A DNA stretch of 64,000 nucleotides from Stenotrophomonas rhizophila. Lineage in GTDB: Bacteria; Pseudomonadota; Gammaproteobacteria; Xanthomonadales; Xanthomonadaceae. Every line of letters starts with the position of its first letter. Position 1 is the first letter of the stretch. The notes under the pieces are model-generated. The model made no database searches. It had not been told where the DNA came from and saw only the letters and a program-made list of their open reading frames with translations. A program made the position numbers and the translations under genes. Location: NCBI RefSeq assembly GCF_020857975.1, contig NZ_JACWUO010000017.1, positions 1 through 64,000 of the forward strand. Direction: 5' to 3'. This document shows positions 1 through 10,630 of this stretch, one piece after another.

Positions 1-251
1 CCGTAGGGTGGCGCACAGGGATGTGCGCCATCAGAAAGTGACTCGCGCCCCGAAGGGGCACGAAACGCTTTTGAAGTCATCCGCGAAGCGGAAAACAGCA
101 GCGGCAAAAACCGGACAACGGCCGGCCCTACCCCGGTGGCGTGTCCTTCGCAATGCCACAGCATTTGATGGGCTGTAGCCCCGGAGACGGGCGAAGAACC
201 AAAAAAAACGCCTCCTTGCGGAGGCGTTCTGATTGCAGCGGCAGCCGGGGA
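1..251. other. intergenic stretch at left window edge
   Basis: I see no gene here. The stretch holds short hairpins: a GTAG-headed palindrome at about 3-31 with arms TGGCGCACA/TGTGCGCCA, and two small stems with GAA loops (GCCCC/GGGGC near 55 and TCCGC/GCGGA near 80). A second GTAG end in reverse orientation lies near 127. This looks like a decayed pair of REP palindromes downstream of gltA. Confidence 0.5.
201..230 (-). terminator. intrinsic terminator of gltA
   Basis: On the minus strand the sequence forms an AACGCCTCC/GGAGGCGTT stem with a four-base loop, followed by a run of eight T. It lies about 20 bases after the gltA stop codon. The fit to a Rho-independent terminator is very good. 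Confidence 0.9.
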
Positions 252-1529
<1,278 letters not shown>

Positions 1530-1590
1530 TGTGTGCGCTCCTCGAGGGAAGGCGCCCGCCCAAGCGCATGGGGCAGGCACGTGAAGGAAG

Positions 1591-1623
1591 TCCACGATCG
1601 TTATCGTGGATCCGGCCATTATC
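1591..1623 (-). promoter_or_regulatory. possible gltA -10 element and leader hairpin
   Basis: On the minus strand GATAAT (1618-1623) is a plausible -10 box about 90 bases before the gltA start, but its -35 match is poor. Just downstream lies a perfect 8-bp inverted repeat, TCCACGAT/ATCGTGGA with a four-base loop (1591-1610), which would sit at or near the 5' end of the leader. It may be an operator or an mRNA-stabilising hairpin. This is inference. Confidence 0.35.
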
Positions 1624-1782
1624 GCACAGCAACATTTTCGACGCCCTAGGACGGAAGTCGTAGAAGGCAGGGCCAACGCACTGCCGGACAGGGCAAGACG
1701 GCCGCGCCACGGCCCCGGGCACACAGCGTTCCGCCGGCGGCCGATACGGCATTAACCGGCGTTCATTTTTGCCGCGCGCACG

Positions 1783-1818
1783 AAAAAACAACGGCCGCCA
1801 GGGCGACCGTTGTTTTTG
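1783..1818 (-). terminator. intrinsic terminator of rpmE2
   Basis: An AACAACGG-type stem with a short GC-rich loop is flanked by T runs on both strands: TTTTTT after the minus-strand stem and TTTTT on the plus side. It lies directly after the L31 stop codon and can act for the minus-strand transcript, possibly in both directions. Confidence 0.85.
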
Positions 1819-1836
1819 GACAGCTGCGTCGACAGA

Positions 1837-2097
1837 TCAGGCTGCGGTCGGCGCCGGCTTGCCGAAACGCTTCTGGAACTTGTCGATACGGCCGCTGGTG
1901 TCGATCACCTTGTGCTTGCCCGTGTAGAACGGATGGGAAGCCGAGGAGATTTCCACCTTGACGAGCGGGTACTCGTTGCCGTCTTCCCACTTGACCGTGT
2001 CCTTGGTGGACATGGTCGAACGAGTCAGGATCTTGAAATCAGAGGTAACGTCGTGGAAAACCACGTCGCGGTAAACAGGATGAATATCGGCCTTCAT
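1837..2097 (-). CDS. rpmE2: 50S ribosomal protein L31, type B
   Basis: Small basic ribosomal protein of 86 residues, a component of the large subunit at the intersubunit bridge. It begins [16 protein letters not shown] and lacks the CxxC zinc-binding pairs of type A L31, so it is the zinc-independent type B form. In many bacteria type B is induced on zinc shortage, but I could not recognise a Zur operator here. A strong sigma-70 promoter lies about 40 bases upstream. The start codon has no clear Shine-Dalgarno sequence. It is a single-gene unit between gltA and a nucleoside hydrolase. Confidence 0.95.
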   Translation of the reverse strand: MKADIHPVYRDVVFHDVTSDFKILTRSTMSTKDTVKWEDGNEYPLVKVEISSASHPFYTGKHKVIDTSGRIDKFQKRFGKPAPTAA

Positions 2098-2136
2098 GGG
2101 CGCGCACCGTAATAAGGGCTGGTGGTCAAGAGCGGC

Positions 2137-2165
2137 ATTATAGCCCCGCTTGCCGCCAAGGGCAA
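2137..2165 (-). promoter_or_regulatory. sigma-70 promoter of rpmE2
   Basis: On the minus strand TTGCCC (2160-2165) and a perfect TATAAT (2137-2142) are separated by 17 bases. Transcription would start near 2130, about 33 bases before the L31 start codon. Confidence 0.75.
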
Positions 2166-2206
2166 GCCGGGACCATCAACCGTGCGAAAGGGCCGCCATG
2201 GCGGCA

Positions 2207-3145
2207 TCAGACGAAGCCGAGCGCAGCCCGGACCTGGGCTTCAAAGCGCCCCTGGTCATAGGCCATCAGCAGCCGGGTGTTGTCCGGCTGCCCGGTCTGG
2301 CGGTTCCAGTCGACAATGGTAGCACCCCGGCTGTGGACCCCGGCCAGCTCCACGTTCAGCGGGCGCGATTCCACCCGCAGCGCGCCTTCGGGCTGCAGCG
2401 CCCAGGCCATGGCCAGGGCGTCGGCGGCGTACCAGCGTTCGCCGCGGCTGTCTTCGGACCACAGCCGGGTCTGGCGCGAGATCAGTTCATAGAAGCGCGC
2501 CTTGTCGCTGTCGGCGCCCAGCCACTGCTCGACATCCTTGTGCAGCAGGCCGTGGGCGACGGTGGCTTCCCAGTCGGCCACTTCGATATGCGGGAAGCCG
2601 CTGAACACGATGTGCGCCGCCTCCGGGTCGAAGGCGATGTTGAACTCGGCCGCCGGGGTGATGTTGCCGTGGCAGGTCACCGCCCCGCCCATCACCAGGA
2701 AGCGCTTCACGCGCTGCGGCAGGGTCGGGTCCAGCTTCAGGGCCAGGGCCAGGTTGGTCAGCGGGCCGAGCGCGACCAGGAACAGCTCGCCGGCATATTC
2801 GTGCGACAGGCGCAGGATCGCCAGCGCGGCGTGCTCGGCCTCGGCCTGGCGCTTGGCGGCCGGCAGGTTGACATCGCCAAAGCCATCGGCGCCGTGCACG
2901 TGGGCGGCATCGACGGAGGGGTGCAGCAGCGGATCGGCGGTGCCGGCGTAGACCGGCACATCGTCGCGGCCAGCCACTTCGCACAGCTTCAGGGCATTAC
3001 GGACGGTATGGTCCAGGCCAACGTTGCCGGCGGCGATGGTCAGGCCAACGATATCGTGGCGCTCATCGGCAAAGGCCATCAACAGGGCCAGGGCATCATC
3101 GACACCCGGGTCGGTATCGATCAACAGCGGAATCTTCTTGGTCAT
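2207..3145 (-). CDS. inosine-uridine preferring nucleoside hydrolase
   Basis: Cytosolic nucleoside N-ribohydrolase of 312 residues that splits nucleosides into base and ribose for purine/pyrimidine salvage. The Ca2+-binding signature DTDPGVDDALAL is at residues 10-21, with the later conserved blocks VMGGA and NITPAAEFNIAFDPEAA also present. The start is ATG 3143-3145 (MTKKIPLLIDTDPG); the 22 upstream in-frame residues do not look like family sequence. No operon partner is evident. Substrate preference cannot be told from the sequence, so no rih symbol is given. Confidence 0.92.
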   Translation of the reverse strand: MTKKIPLLIDTDPGVDDALALLMAFADERHDIVGLTIAAGNVGLDHTVRNALKLCEVAGRDDVPVYAGTADPLLHPSVDAAHVHGADGFGDVNLPAAKRQAEAEHAALAILRLSHEYAGELFLVALGPLTNLALALKLDPTLPQRVKRFLVMGGAVTCHGNITPAAEFNIAFDPEAAHIVFSGFPHIEVADWEATVAHGLLHKDVEQWLGADSDKARFYELISRQTRLWSEDSRGERWYAADALAMAWALQPEGALRVESRPLNVELAGVHSRGATIVDWNRQTGQPDNTRLLMAYDQGRFEAQVRAALGFV

Positions 3146-3513
3146 CGTTGCCGTCTTGATAGTCGGCGAGGGACTTTCGCACCCTGCCATGACAAATACA
3201 AGGCGGGGCAATCGGAGGTGCGAAAGGCGCCGGCCGCCGACCGGCGCCCATACGTGCGCCGCACGGATGGGTAGGTACCGACCGTTGGTCGGTACGCGCT
3301 AGAACAAAGCCCGAGGCTGCCGCTTCGCCTGGTTCACCGGCGACCGGATGGGCCGCTTCGGGGCCGGTAGGCCTTTCTGCAAATGTTCCCCGGTATCCGT
3401 CTGGCGGCGGCTATCTCCTCCTTTACTTTGCCGAAAGGCCTACCGGCCCCGCAGCGGCTCGGCTTACGGAACGGAGCACGTCAACCCAGGCATTGGCGCC
3501 ATGCGGCGACGCC
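3146..3513. other. intergenic region between nucleoside hydrolase and recG
   Basis: No gene is supported in these 368 bases. The promoter of the minus-strand nucleoside hydrolase should lie at its left end. A GTAG-type REP palindrome occupies 3271-3295. A loose inverted pair resembling GGGCCGGTAGGCCTTTC / GAAAGGCCTACCGGCCC (about 3361-3376 and 3433-3450) could fold the stretch after recG into a long hairpin. Confidence 0.5.
3271..3295 (+). repeat. GTAG-type REP palindrome (SMAG-like)
   Basis: GTAGGTACCGACC followed by GTT and GGTCGGTAC makes a near-perfect stem headed by GTAG. Elements of this form are known as dispersed REPs in Stenotrophomonas maltophilia. Further copies with different stems lie elsewhere in the window. 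Confidence 0.8.
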
Positions 3514-5625
3514 TTACGCCGACGCATACCGCACCGCCGTGCCGATCCACCGCCGCACCACCCTGTCGGCCACCTCCGGCGCTTCGGCCAGCAGGCGCTC
3601 GGCCAGGTCGTGCACGCCCGGCAGCAGGTCCGCATCGCGGGCCAGGTCGGCCATGCGGAACGCCGCCAGCCCGGTCTGGCGCGTGCCCAGCAGTTCGCCG
3701 GGCCCGCGCAGCTCCAGGTCCTTCTCGGCGATCAGGAAGCCATCATTGGTCTGGCGCATGGTTTCCAGCCGCTCGCGGGCCATGGCCGACAAGGGCGCCT
3801 GGTACAGCAGCACGCAGCGCGACACCGCCGAGCCGCGCCCTACCCGCCCGCGCAGCTGGTGCAGCTGGGCCAGGCCGAGGCGCTCGGCGTTTTCGATGAC
3901 CATCAACGAGGCATTGGGCACGTCCACGCCCACTTCGATCACGGTGGTGGCCACCAGCAGGTCGATCTGGCAGGCCTTGAACGCCACCATCGTGGCCAGC
4001 TTCTCGCTGGCCTTCAGCCGCCCGTGCACCAGCCCCACCCGCACCCCGGGCAACAGCGCCTGCAGCGAGTCGAACGTGGCCTGCGCCGGGGTGGCGTCCA
4101 GTTCTTCGCTTTCCTCGATCAGCGTGCACACCCAGTACACCTGCTGGCCTTCGCGGCAAGCCACCGCGATGCGTTCGATCAGCTCCGGGCGGCGGTCGTT
4201 GTTGAGTGCCACGGTCTGCACCGGGGTGCGCCCGGGCGGCAGTTCATCGATTGCCGAGACATCCAGGTCGGCGTATTCGGACATCGCCAGGGTGCGCGGA
4301 ATCGGGGTGGCGGTCATCACCAACTGGTGCGGCACGCTGCGCCCGTCGGCCCCCTTGTCGCGCAGCGCCAGCCGCTGGTGCACGCCGAAGCGGTGCTGCT
4401 CATCGACGATGGCCAAGGCCAGGTCCTTGAACACCACGCTGTCCTGCATCAGCGCATGCGTGCCGACCACCACCTGCGCCTGGCCCGAGGCGACCTCGGC
4501 CAGCACCTTGCTGCGCGCCTTGCCGGTGACCTTGCCGGCCAGCCACGCGGTGCGCACGCCCAGCGGTTCCAGCCAGGCGCGCAGATTGTTCAGATGCTGC
4601 TCGGCCAGCAGTTCGGTCGGGGCGGCCAGCGCCACCTGCTTGCCGCGCTCCACCGCCAGCATCGCCGCCAATGCGGCCACCACGGTCTTGCCCGAGCCGA
4701 CGTCGCCCTGGACCAGGCGCAGCATCGGATGGGCCTTGAACAGGTCCTTGCGGATCTGCTCGAACACGCGCTGCTGCGCACCGGTGAGCTGGAACGGCAG
4801 GCTGTCGCGCAGCTGCCTGGCCAGCGCGCCCTGCCCGCGCAGCGACGGTGCGTGATGGGCCTGCAGGGCCATGCGCTGGCGGCGCAGGCTGAGGTGGTGG
4901 GCCAGCAATTCTTCGATCGCCAGGCGCCGTTGCGCCGGGTGCCGGCCGGCGGCCAACGCGGCCAGGTCGGCATCCGGTGGCGGCCGGTGCACGGTCAGCA
5001 GCGCGCTGCGCAGCGACGGCAGGCCCAGGCCGGACAGCCACCCCGAGGGCAGCAGCTCCAACGTGGACTCTTCCGGCAGGCGGTCCAGGGCCAGCCCGAT
5101 GAACTTGCGCAGCGTGGCCGGGCCGACGCCCTCGACCGCCGGGTAAACCGGGTCGAGGCTGTCGCCGAGTTCGTCATCGTCCTGGCCGCCCATCACCCGG
5201 TAACTGGGGTGGACGATCTCCAGCCCGTTGTGGCCGGGCTTGGCGCTGCCGTAGCAGCGGATCCGCGCGCCGATGGCGAACTGCGCCACCTGCTGGGCAC
5301 GGAAGTGGAAAAAGCGCAGCACCAGGGTGCCGTAGGAATCGTCTTCGATCGCGACCTTGAGCACCGGTCGGCCACGGAAACCGCGCTCGACCGCACTGAC
5401 CCGCCCTTCCACCTGGGCGGCCATGCCCGGCTGCAATTGGGCGATGGTGGTCAGCCGGGTGCGGTCTTCATAGCGCAGCGGCAGGTGCAGCCACAGGTCC
5501 TGCAGCGACGTCAGGCCACGGGCCTCCAGCTTGGTGGCCACCGCCGGGCCGATCCCGGGAAGCATCGCAAGCGATGCCTCCCCGGCCGCGGCCAGTGCCG
5601 GTGCAGGAGCCCGTGACCTGGCCAC
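3514..5625 (-). CDS. recG: ATP-dependent DNA helicase RecG
   Basis: Monomeric superfamily 2 helicase of 703 residues that regresses stalled replication forks and processes branched recombination intermediates. The N-terminal wedge domain contains the RYEDRT motif. Walker A (GDVGSGKT) is near residue 310, the DEQH box near 408, and motifs TATPIPRTL and QLRGRVGRG follow. The start is GTG at 5623-5625, one base after the ridA stop, so translation is probably coupled. It is the last gene of the run yicC-gmk-rpoZ-spoT-ridA-recG, an order familiar in Xanthomonadaceae. Length and motifs are complete. Confidence 0.97.
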   Translation of the reverse strand: MARSRAPAPALAAAGEASLAMLPGIGPAVATKLEARGLTSLQDLWLHLPLRYEDRTRLTTIAQLQPGMAAQVEGRVSAVERGFRGRPVLKVAIEDDSYGTLVLRFFHFRAQQVAQFAIGARIRCYGSAKPGHNGLEIVHPSYRVMGGQDDDELGDSLDPVYPAVEGVGPATLRKFIGLALDRLPEESTLELLPSGWLSGLGLPSLRSALLTVHRPPPDADLAALAAGRHPAQRRLAIEELLAHHLSLRRQRMALQAHHAPSLRGQGALARQLRDSLPFQLTGAQQRVFEQIRKDLFKAHPMLRLVQGDVGSGKTVVAALAAMLAVERGKQVALAAPTELLAEQHLNNLRAWLEPLGVRTAWLAGKVTGKARSKVLAEVASGQAQVVVGTHALMQDSVVFKDLALAIVDEQHRFGVHQRLALRDKGADGRSVPHQLVMTATPIPRTLAMSEYADLDVSAIDELPPGRTPVQTVALNNDRRPELIERIAVACREGQQVYWVCTLIEESEELDATPAQATFDSLQALLPGVRVGLVHGRLKASEKLATMVAFKACQIDLLVATTVIEVGVDVPNASLMVIENAERLGLAQLHQLRGRVGRGSAVSRCVLLYQAPLSAMARERLETMRQTNDGFLIAEKDLELRGPGELLGTRQTGLAAFRMADLARDADLLPGVHDLAERLLAEAPEVADRVVRRWIGTAVRYASA

Positions 5626-5626
5626 G

Positions 5627-6019
<393 letters not shown>

Positions 6020-6079
6020 GGAAGCTCCACGATGTTGAAGGGGGGAGCGTGATTGTATCGCGCCGATGCAACGCCAACC

Positions 6080-6248
6080 GTAGGGCGGGCCATGCCCGGG
6101 CATCGCGGTGCCGGGGCCGAAGCATCCGACCATGGGTCGGATCTATCGGCAACGCGTCCGGTCCCATGCAAAACCGACGGTAGGTCCGGGCCATGCCCGG
6201 GCATCGCGGTGCCGGGGCCCGAAGCATCCGACCATGGGTCGGATCTAC
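6080..6248. repeat. two tandem GTAG-type REP units, about 67 bp each
   Basis: Two nearly identical blocks begin at 6080 and 6180, each running from GTAG through CCATGCCCGGGCATCGCGG to the palindrome ATCCGACCATGGGTCGGAT. They differ by a few bases and are spaced 100 bp apart between spoT and ridA. The right end of the second block supplies the spoT stop codon. Confidence 0.8.
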
Positions 6249-8404
6249 TGCCGCCTGACCGCTTGCACCACCGACAAGCGCCGCAGGCGGCGCATCACTT
6301 CGGCCAGGTGGTTGCGGTCGCGCACCTGGATGTTGAAGGCCAGCACCGCCGCGTTGAAATCGCGGTCCAGGTAATCCACCCGTTCGATGTTGGAATGGCT
6401 CTGCGCGATCGCCGCGGCCAGCTGGGCCAGCACGCCGGTGCCATTCTCCACTTCCACCACCAGCGCGGTGTCGTAGTCGCCGGACACGGTGGTGTCCCAG
6501 CCGATCGGCACCCAGCGTTCGGGCGACTTGCGCAGCTCGGCCAGGTTCGGGCAATCCAGCCGATGCACCACGATGCCCTTGCCGGCGGTGTGGTAGCCCA
6601 TGATCTCGTCGCCGGGAATGGGCTGACAGCAGTTGGCGAAGGTGACCACGCCGCGTTCGCTGCCGTTGATCAGGATCTTTTCCTGCGAATGCCTGGAATG
6701 CACGCCGCCGCGCAGTTCGGCGTAGGCCATCAATGCCTGCGCGGCCTGGTTGGGCATCCAGTTGCCCAGCGCCACTTCGGCCAGCAGGGCCTCCAGGCGC
6801 GGGTAGCGATGCTCGGCCAGGAAGGCGTCCAAACGCCCCTTGGGCAGGCGTTCGAGCGAGCTGTCCATTGCCTCCAGCGCGCGGTCGAGCATGCGGTGGC
6901 CCAGCTGCACGGCATCTTCGTGTTCGAGTTGCTTGAGCTGGTGGCGGATCGCGGTGCGCGCCTTGGAACTGACCACGAACTCCAGCCACTGCGGCTTGGG
7001 CGTGGCCGAGCGCGCGGTGATCACTTCCACCGTCTGCCCGCTGACCAGCTTGGTGCGCAGCGGCACCAGCTTCTTGTCCACCCGCGAGGCCACCGCCATG
7101 TTGCCCACGTCGGTATGCACCGCGTAGGCGAAGTCCAGCGCGGTGGAGTTGCGCGGCAGTGCCAGGATCTTGCCCTTCGGGGTGAACAGGTAGACCTCGT
7201 CCGGGAACAGGTCGACCTTGACGTTGTCCAGGAATTCCAGCGACGAACCGGCCGCGCGCTGCGAATCGATCAGCTCCACGATCCAGGCATGGGCGCGGCT
7301 CTGCGCGCTGTTGGGCGAATCGCCGCCAAACTTGTAGGTCCAGTGCGCGGCCACGCCACGCTCGGCGATCAGGTCCATTTCCTCGGTGCGGATCTGTACT
7401 TCGATCGGCGAACCGTACGGGCCGAACAGCACCGTGTGCAGCGACTGGTAACCGTTGGCCTTGGGGATGGCGATGAAATCGCGGAAGCGCCCGTCCAGCG
7501 GCTTGAAGGTGGCATGCACCGCGCCCAGCGCGTGGTAGGCGTTGGGCACGCTGCGCACGACCAGGCGGAAGCCGAACACATCCATCACCTGGTCGAAGGA
7601 TTTGTTCTCGTCGTGCATCTTGTTGTAGATGCTCCATGGGGTCTTGATCCGGCTGACCAGGCGGTGCTCCAGCCCTTCCTTGGCCAGGCGCTGGCTCAAC
7701 TGCACCTCCACCTGGGCCATCGCCTCGCGGCGCACCACCGGCTGGCTGCGGATGTGCTTTTCCAGGATGGCGTGGCGCCACGGGTACAGCGCCTTGAAAC
7801 CCAGGTTCTGCAGCTCGCTCTTGACCAGGCTCATGCCCAGGCGCTGGGCGATCGGGGCGTAGATCTCCAGCGTTTCACGCGCGATGCGGCCGCGCGCTTC
7901 GCGGCTCTGCGCGCCCAGCGTGCGCATGTTGTGCAGGCGGTCGGCCAGCTTGATCATGATCACGCGCAGGTCGCGCGACATCGCCAGCAGCATCTTGCGG
8001 AAGCTCTCGGCGGCCGCTTCCTGGCGGTCGCGGAACTTCAGCTTGTCCAGCTTGGTGACCCCGTCGACCAGTTCGGCCACCGCTTCGCCGAACTCGGCGG
8101 CCAGCTCCTCACGGGTCAGCGGGGTGTCTTCGATGGTGTCGTGCAGGATCGCGGCGATCAACGCCTCCATGTCCAGGCCCAGCTCGGCCAGCACCTGCGC
8201 CACCGCGACCGGATGGGTGATGTAGGGCTCGCCCGATTTGCGGGTCTGGCCGGCATGCGCGGCGGCGCCCACTTCCCAGGCACGGCGTAGCAACGGCAGC
8301 TGCTCGGGCGGCAGGTAGTGCGCCGCGCGTTCGAGCTGGAGGACATAGTCGGGTACGGCCGCACCGGGAGCAGCGGCGACCTTGGCAGTGGGGCCTGGGT
8401 TCAT
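6245..8404 (-). CDS. spoT: bifunctional (p)ppGpp synthetase/hydrolase SpoT
   Basis: Stringent-response enzyme of 719 residues that makes and degrades (p)ppGpp. The HD hydrolase domain is complete (HDTIED at residues 87-92, with HP upstream). The synthetase domain carries RFRDFIAIPKANGYQS near residue 311, so both activities are expected. A TGS domain (about 400-460) and a C-terminal ACT domain follow. The start is ATG 8402-8404. The stop codon TAG lies inside the GTAG end of a REP. rpoZ lies upstream on the same strand, separated by a strong hairpin. Confidence 0.96.
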   Translation of the reverse strand: MNPGPTAKVAAAPGAAVPDYVLQLERAAHYLPPEQLPLLRRAWEVGAAAHAGQTRKSGEPYITHPVAVAQVLAELGLDMEALIAAILHDTIEDTPLTREELAAEFGEAVAELVDGVTKLDKLKFRDRQEAAAESFRKMLLAMSRDLRVIMIKLADRLHNMRTLGAQSREARGRIARETLEIYAPIAQRLGMSLVKSELQNLGFKALYPWRHAILEKHIRSQPVVRREAMAQVEVQLSQRLAKEGLEHRLVSRIKTPWSIYNKMHDENKSFDQVMDVFGFRLVVRSVPNAYHALGAVHATFKPLDGRFRDFIAIPKANGYQSLHTVLFGPYGSPIEVQIRTEEMDLIAERGVAAHWTYKFGGDSPNSAQSRAHAWIVELIDSQRAAGSSLEFLDNVKVDLFPDEVYLFTPKGKILALPRNSTALDFAYAVHTDVGNMAVASRVDKKLVPLRTKLVSGQTVEVITARSATPKPQWLEFVVSSKARTAIRHQLKQLEHEDAVQLGHRMLDRALEAMDSSLERLPKGRLDAFLAEHRYPRLEALLAEVALGNWMPNQAAQALMAYAELRGGVHSRHSQEKILINGSERGVVTFANCCQPIPGDEIMGYHTAGKGIVVHRLDCPNLAELRKSPERWVPIGWDTTVSGDYDTALVVEVENGTGVLAQLAAAIAQSHSNIERVDYLDRDFNAAVLAFNIQVRDRNHLAEVMRRLRRLSVVQAVRRQ

Positions 8405-8513
8405 GGCTGAAGACTATGCCAGCGGCGGGATAACGGCAAACCCCTGAACAGGCAGCGAGCCATGTCCTACGCCCCGGCACGTCGTGGCCGCCCGGCGCGA
8501 TGCCCGCAACGCA

Positions 8514-8540
8514 GAACAGCCCGCCAAGGGCGGGCTGTTC
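8514..8540 (-). terminator. hairpin between rpoZ and spoT
   Basis: A perfect 12-bp stem, GAACAGCCCGCC/GGCGGGCTGTTC with a three-base loop, lies between the two genes. There is no T run on either side, so it may be a weak terminator, an attenuator or an RNA-processing site that lowers spoT relative to rpoZ. Confidence 0.5.
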
Positions 8541-8569
8541 GGGCAACAACGGGGTGAACGCCGAAGCGA

Positions 8570-8869
8570 TCAGTCGTCGTTCTTGGACATGTCTTCGTCG
8601 GCGACGACTTCGGCCGCGGCCCATTCCAGTGCTTCACGCTCGGCGCGCTCGCGTTCGGCCTTCTCGACTTCATCGATCAGGGCGTTGTCGATCTTGCGGG
8701 CGGCGATTTCGCGCAGCGCCAGCACGGTCGGCTTGTCGTCGGTTTCGCTGTTGTCCAGGGTGGCCTGGACGCCATTGGCCAGCTGACGGGCGCGCTTGGA
8801 CGCCATCATGACCAGCTCGAAACGGTTGTTCACGACTTCCAGACAATCTTCTACGGTGATGCGGGCCAT
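8570..8869 (-). CDS. rpoZ: DNA-directed RNA polymerase omega subunit
   Basis: Small subunit of RNA polymerase, 99 residues, which helps assemble beta-prime and forms part of a ppGpp binding site. The family opening [20 protein letters not shown] is intact, with RARQLANG following. The start is ATG 8867-8869; eleven extra in-frame codons upstream are not family sequence. The C-terminal half is acidic and probably disordered. It lies between gmk and spoT, the usual arrangement. Confidence 0.96.
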   Translation of the reverse strand: MARITVEDCLEVVNNRFELVMMASKRARQLANGVQATLDNSETDDKPTVLALREIAARKIDNALIDEVEKAERERAEREALEWAAAEVVADEDMSKNDD

Positions 8870-8981
8870 GCGGGCTCCCGGCAGCCGGTGAGGGCTGCGC
8901 AATCGAATGAGGGAAAGGGGAGAGATTGTACCGGCCAGGGCTGGACAAAATCAAGCCGACCGGCTACCACCGCGTTGCAAA

Positions 8982-9647
8982 TCAGTCAGTTGGGCCCGAT
9001 TCCTGGGTCAACAGGGCCTGGATCAGCCCGGCGTGGCGCACCTTCTGGGCCTCCCGGCGCAGCCGGCTGGCGGTGAAGATCGCGCACAGTTCGTCCACCG
9101 CGGTGTCGAACACTTCGTTGACGATCACGTAGTCGAAGTCGTTGAAATGCAGCATTTCCTCGCGCGCGGCGGCCAGGCGCTGGGCAATCACCGCCTCGCT
9201 GTCCTGCCCGCGCTTGCGCATGCGGTCCTGCAGCGCCTGGCGCGACGGCGGCAGGATGAACACCGTCACCGTGCCCGGCACCAGCTGGCGCACCTGCTGG
9301 GCGCCCTGCCAGTCGATCTCCAGCAGCACGTCCTGGCCGGCAGCCAGCTGCGGTTCCACCGACTGCCGCGCGGTCCCCTTCCAGTCGCCATGCACCCAGG
9401 CGTGCTCGAAGAAATCGCCGGCGGCGATCATCCGCTCGAACTCGGCGGCACTGACGAAGTGGTAATGCTCGCCGTTGATTTCGCCGGGGCGGGTGGCGCG
9501 CGAGGTGAACGAGATCGACAACGCGATCTGCGGGTCGCGCGCCAGGGTGGCGTTGACGATGCTGCTCTTGCCGGCCCCGGAGGGTGCGGCCACGATGTAC
9601 AGGGTGCCGCGCGCCGGCTCGGCGTTCAGGGTGGGCTGGCTGCTCAT
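8982..9647 (-). CDS. gmk: guanylate kinase
   Basis: Cytosolic nucleotide kinase of 221 residues that converts GMP to GDP with ATP. The P-loop APSGAGKSS is at residues 21-29, and the GMP-binding block SFTSRATRPGEINGEHYHFV follows. A short N-terminal extension of about 13 residues precedes the core fold. Its start overlaps the yicC stop by four bases (ATGA), implying translational coupling. Confidence 0.97.
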   Translation of the reverse strand: MSSQPTLNAEPARGTLYIVAAPSGAGKSSIVNATLARDPQIALSISFTSRATRPGEINGEHYHFVSAAEFERMIAAGDFFEHAWVHGDWKGTARQSVEPQLAAGQDVLLEIDWQGAQQVRQLVPGTVTVFILPPSRQALQDRMRKRGQDSEAVIAQRLAAAREEMLHFNDFDYVIVNEVFDTAVDELCAIFTASRLRREAQKVRHAGLIQALLTQESGPTD

Positions 9648-10504
9648 TCGATGTTCTGCACCTGTTCGCGGATCTGGTCGATCAACACCTTCAGCTCCAC
9701 CGCCGCGTTGGAGGTGCGGCTGTCCACCGACTTGGAGCCCAGCGTATTGGCTTCGCGGTTGAACTCCTGCAGCAGGAAGTCCAGGCGCCGGCCGACCGGC
9801 TCGCGCTGGGTGAACACCCGGCGGATCTCCACGATATGGCTGCCCAGGCGGTCCAGCTCTTCATCCACGTCCAGCTTCTGCAGCCACATCACCAGTTCCT
9901 GCTCGGCCCGGCCGGGGTCGACCGGGTGCGGCAGGTCGGCCAGGCGCGCGGCCAACTTGGCGCGCTGGCCCTCGCGGATCAGCGGAATCAAGGTGGTGAC
10001 CTCGGCGGCGATGCGCTCGATGCTGTCCACCCGCTCCTGGATCGCCGCGGCCAGTTTGTCGCCTTCACGCTCGCGCGCGGCCACGAACCCGTCCAGGGCG
10101 GTGTCCAGCAGGGCCAGGGCCTCGGCCTGCAGCGCGGCGGCGTCGACCGCCTCGCCCTGCATCACCCCAGGCACCTGCAGCAGCTCGGTGAAGCTGACCT
10201 GCAGGCCGGGAAAACCCGCCGACAGCCGCGTGGCCAGTTCGCCGAGCTGGCCCAGCAGCGCCTCGTTGACCACCAGCGCACCGGTCACCTCCGGCGCGCG
10301 CAGGCGCAGCACCAGGTCGATCTTGCCGCGGCTGCAGCGGGAAGCGACGCGCTCGCGCAGCTGCGGTTCCAACGCACGCAGTTCCTCGGGCAGGCGCACG
10401 CCCACCTCCAGGAACCGGTGGTTGACCGAGCGCAGCTCACAGGCCAGCGTGCCCCAGGCGGTGGCGCGCTCGCCGCCGGCATAGGCGGTCATGCTTCGAA
10501 TCAT
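9644..10504 (-). CDS. yicC: YicC family endoribonuclease
   Basis: Protein of 286 residues with the YicC N-terminal domain and C-terminal DUF1732. Members act as endoribonucleases, and the E. coli protein affects small-RNA decay. It begins MIRSMTAYAGG, with NHRFLEV in the N-terminal domain and the conserved C-terminal blocks GRRLDFLLQEFNREANTLGSK and VELKVLIDQIREQVQNIE. The start is ATG 10502-10504; a far longer open frame continues upstream through the antisense of rph and is not coding. It is coupled to gmk by a four-base overlap and divergent from rph. Confidence 0.93.
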   Translation of the reverse strand: MIRSMTAYAGGERATAWGTLACELRSVNHRFLEVGVRLPEELRALEPQLRERVASRCSRGKIDLVLRLRAPEVTGALVVNEALLGQLGELATRLSAGFPGLQVSFTELLQVPGVMQGEAVDAAALQAEALALLDTALDGFVAAREREGDKLAAAIQERVDSIERIAAEVTTLIPLIREGQRAKLAARLADLPHPVDPGRAEQELVMWLQKLDVDEELDRLGSHIVEIRRVFTQREPVGRRLDFLLQEFNREANTLGSKSVDSRTSNAAVELKVLIDQIREQVQNIE

Positions 10505-10630
10505 GGTGGGTTTTCCGATGTTCCCAAAGGGGGAATGGTACCCTAGCGGTCTCATTCGAGCCTCCCTGCCTGCCATCCCCCGGGGTGCGGGCGTGGTCGC
10601 GTTTCCCCAGCCTTCACGGAACCCCACAGC

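Noticed and set aside
3493..5616. 707-codon open frame antisense to recG
   Set aside because: It mirrors recG codon positions, with no recognisable domain and long Gln/His/Arg stretches typical of antisense frames in high-GC DNA.
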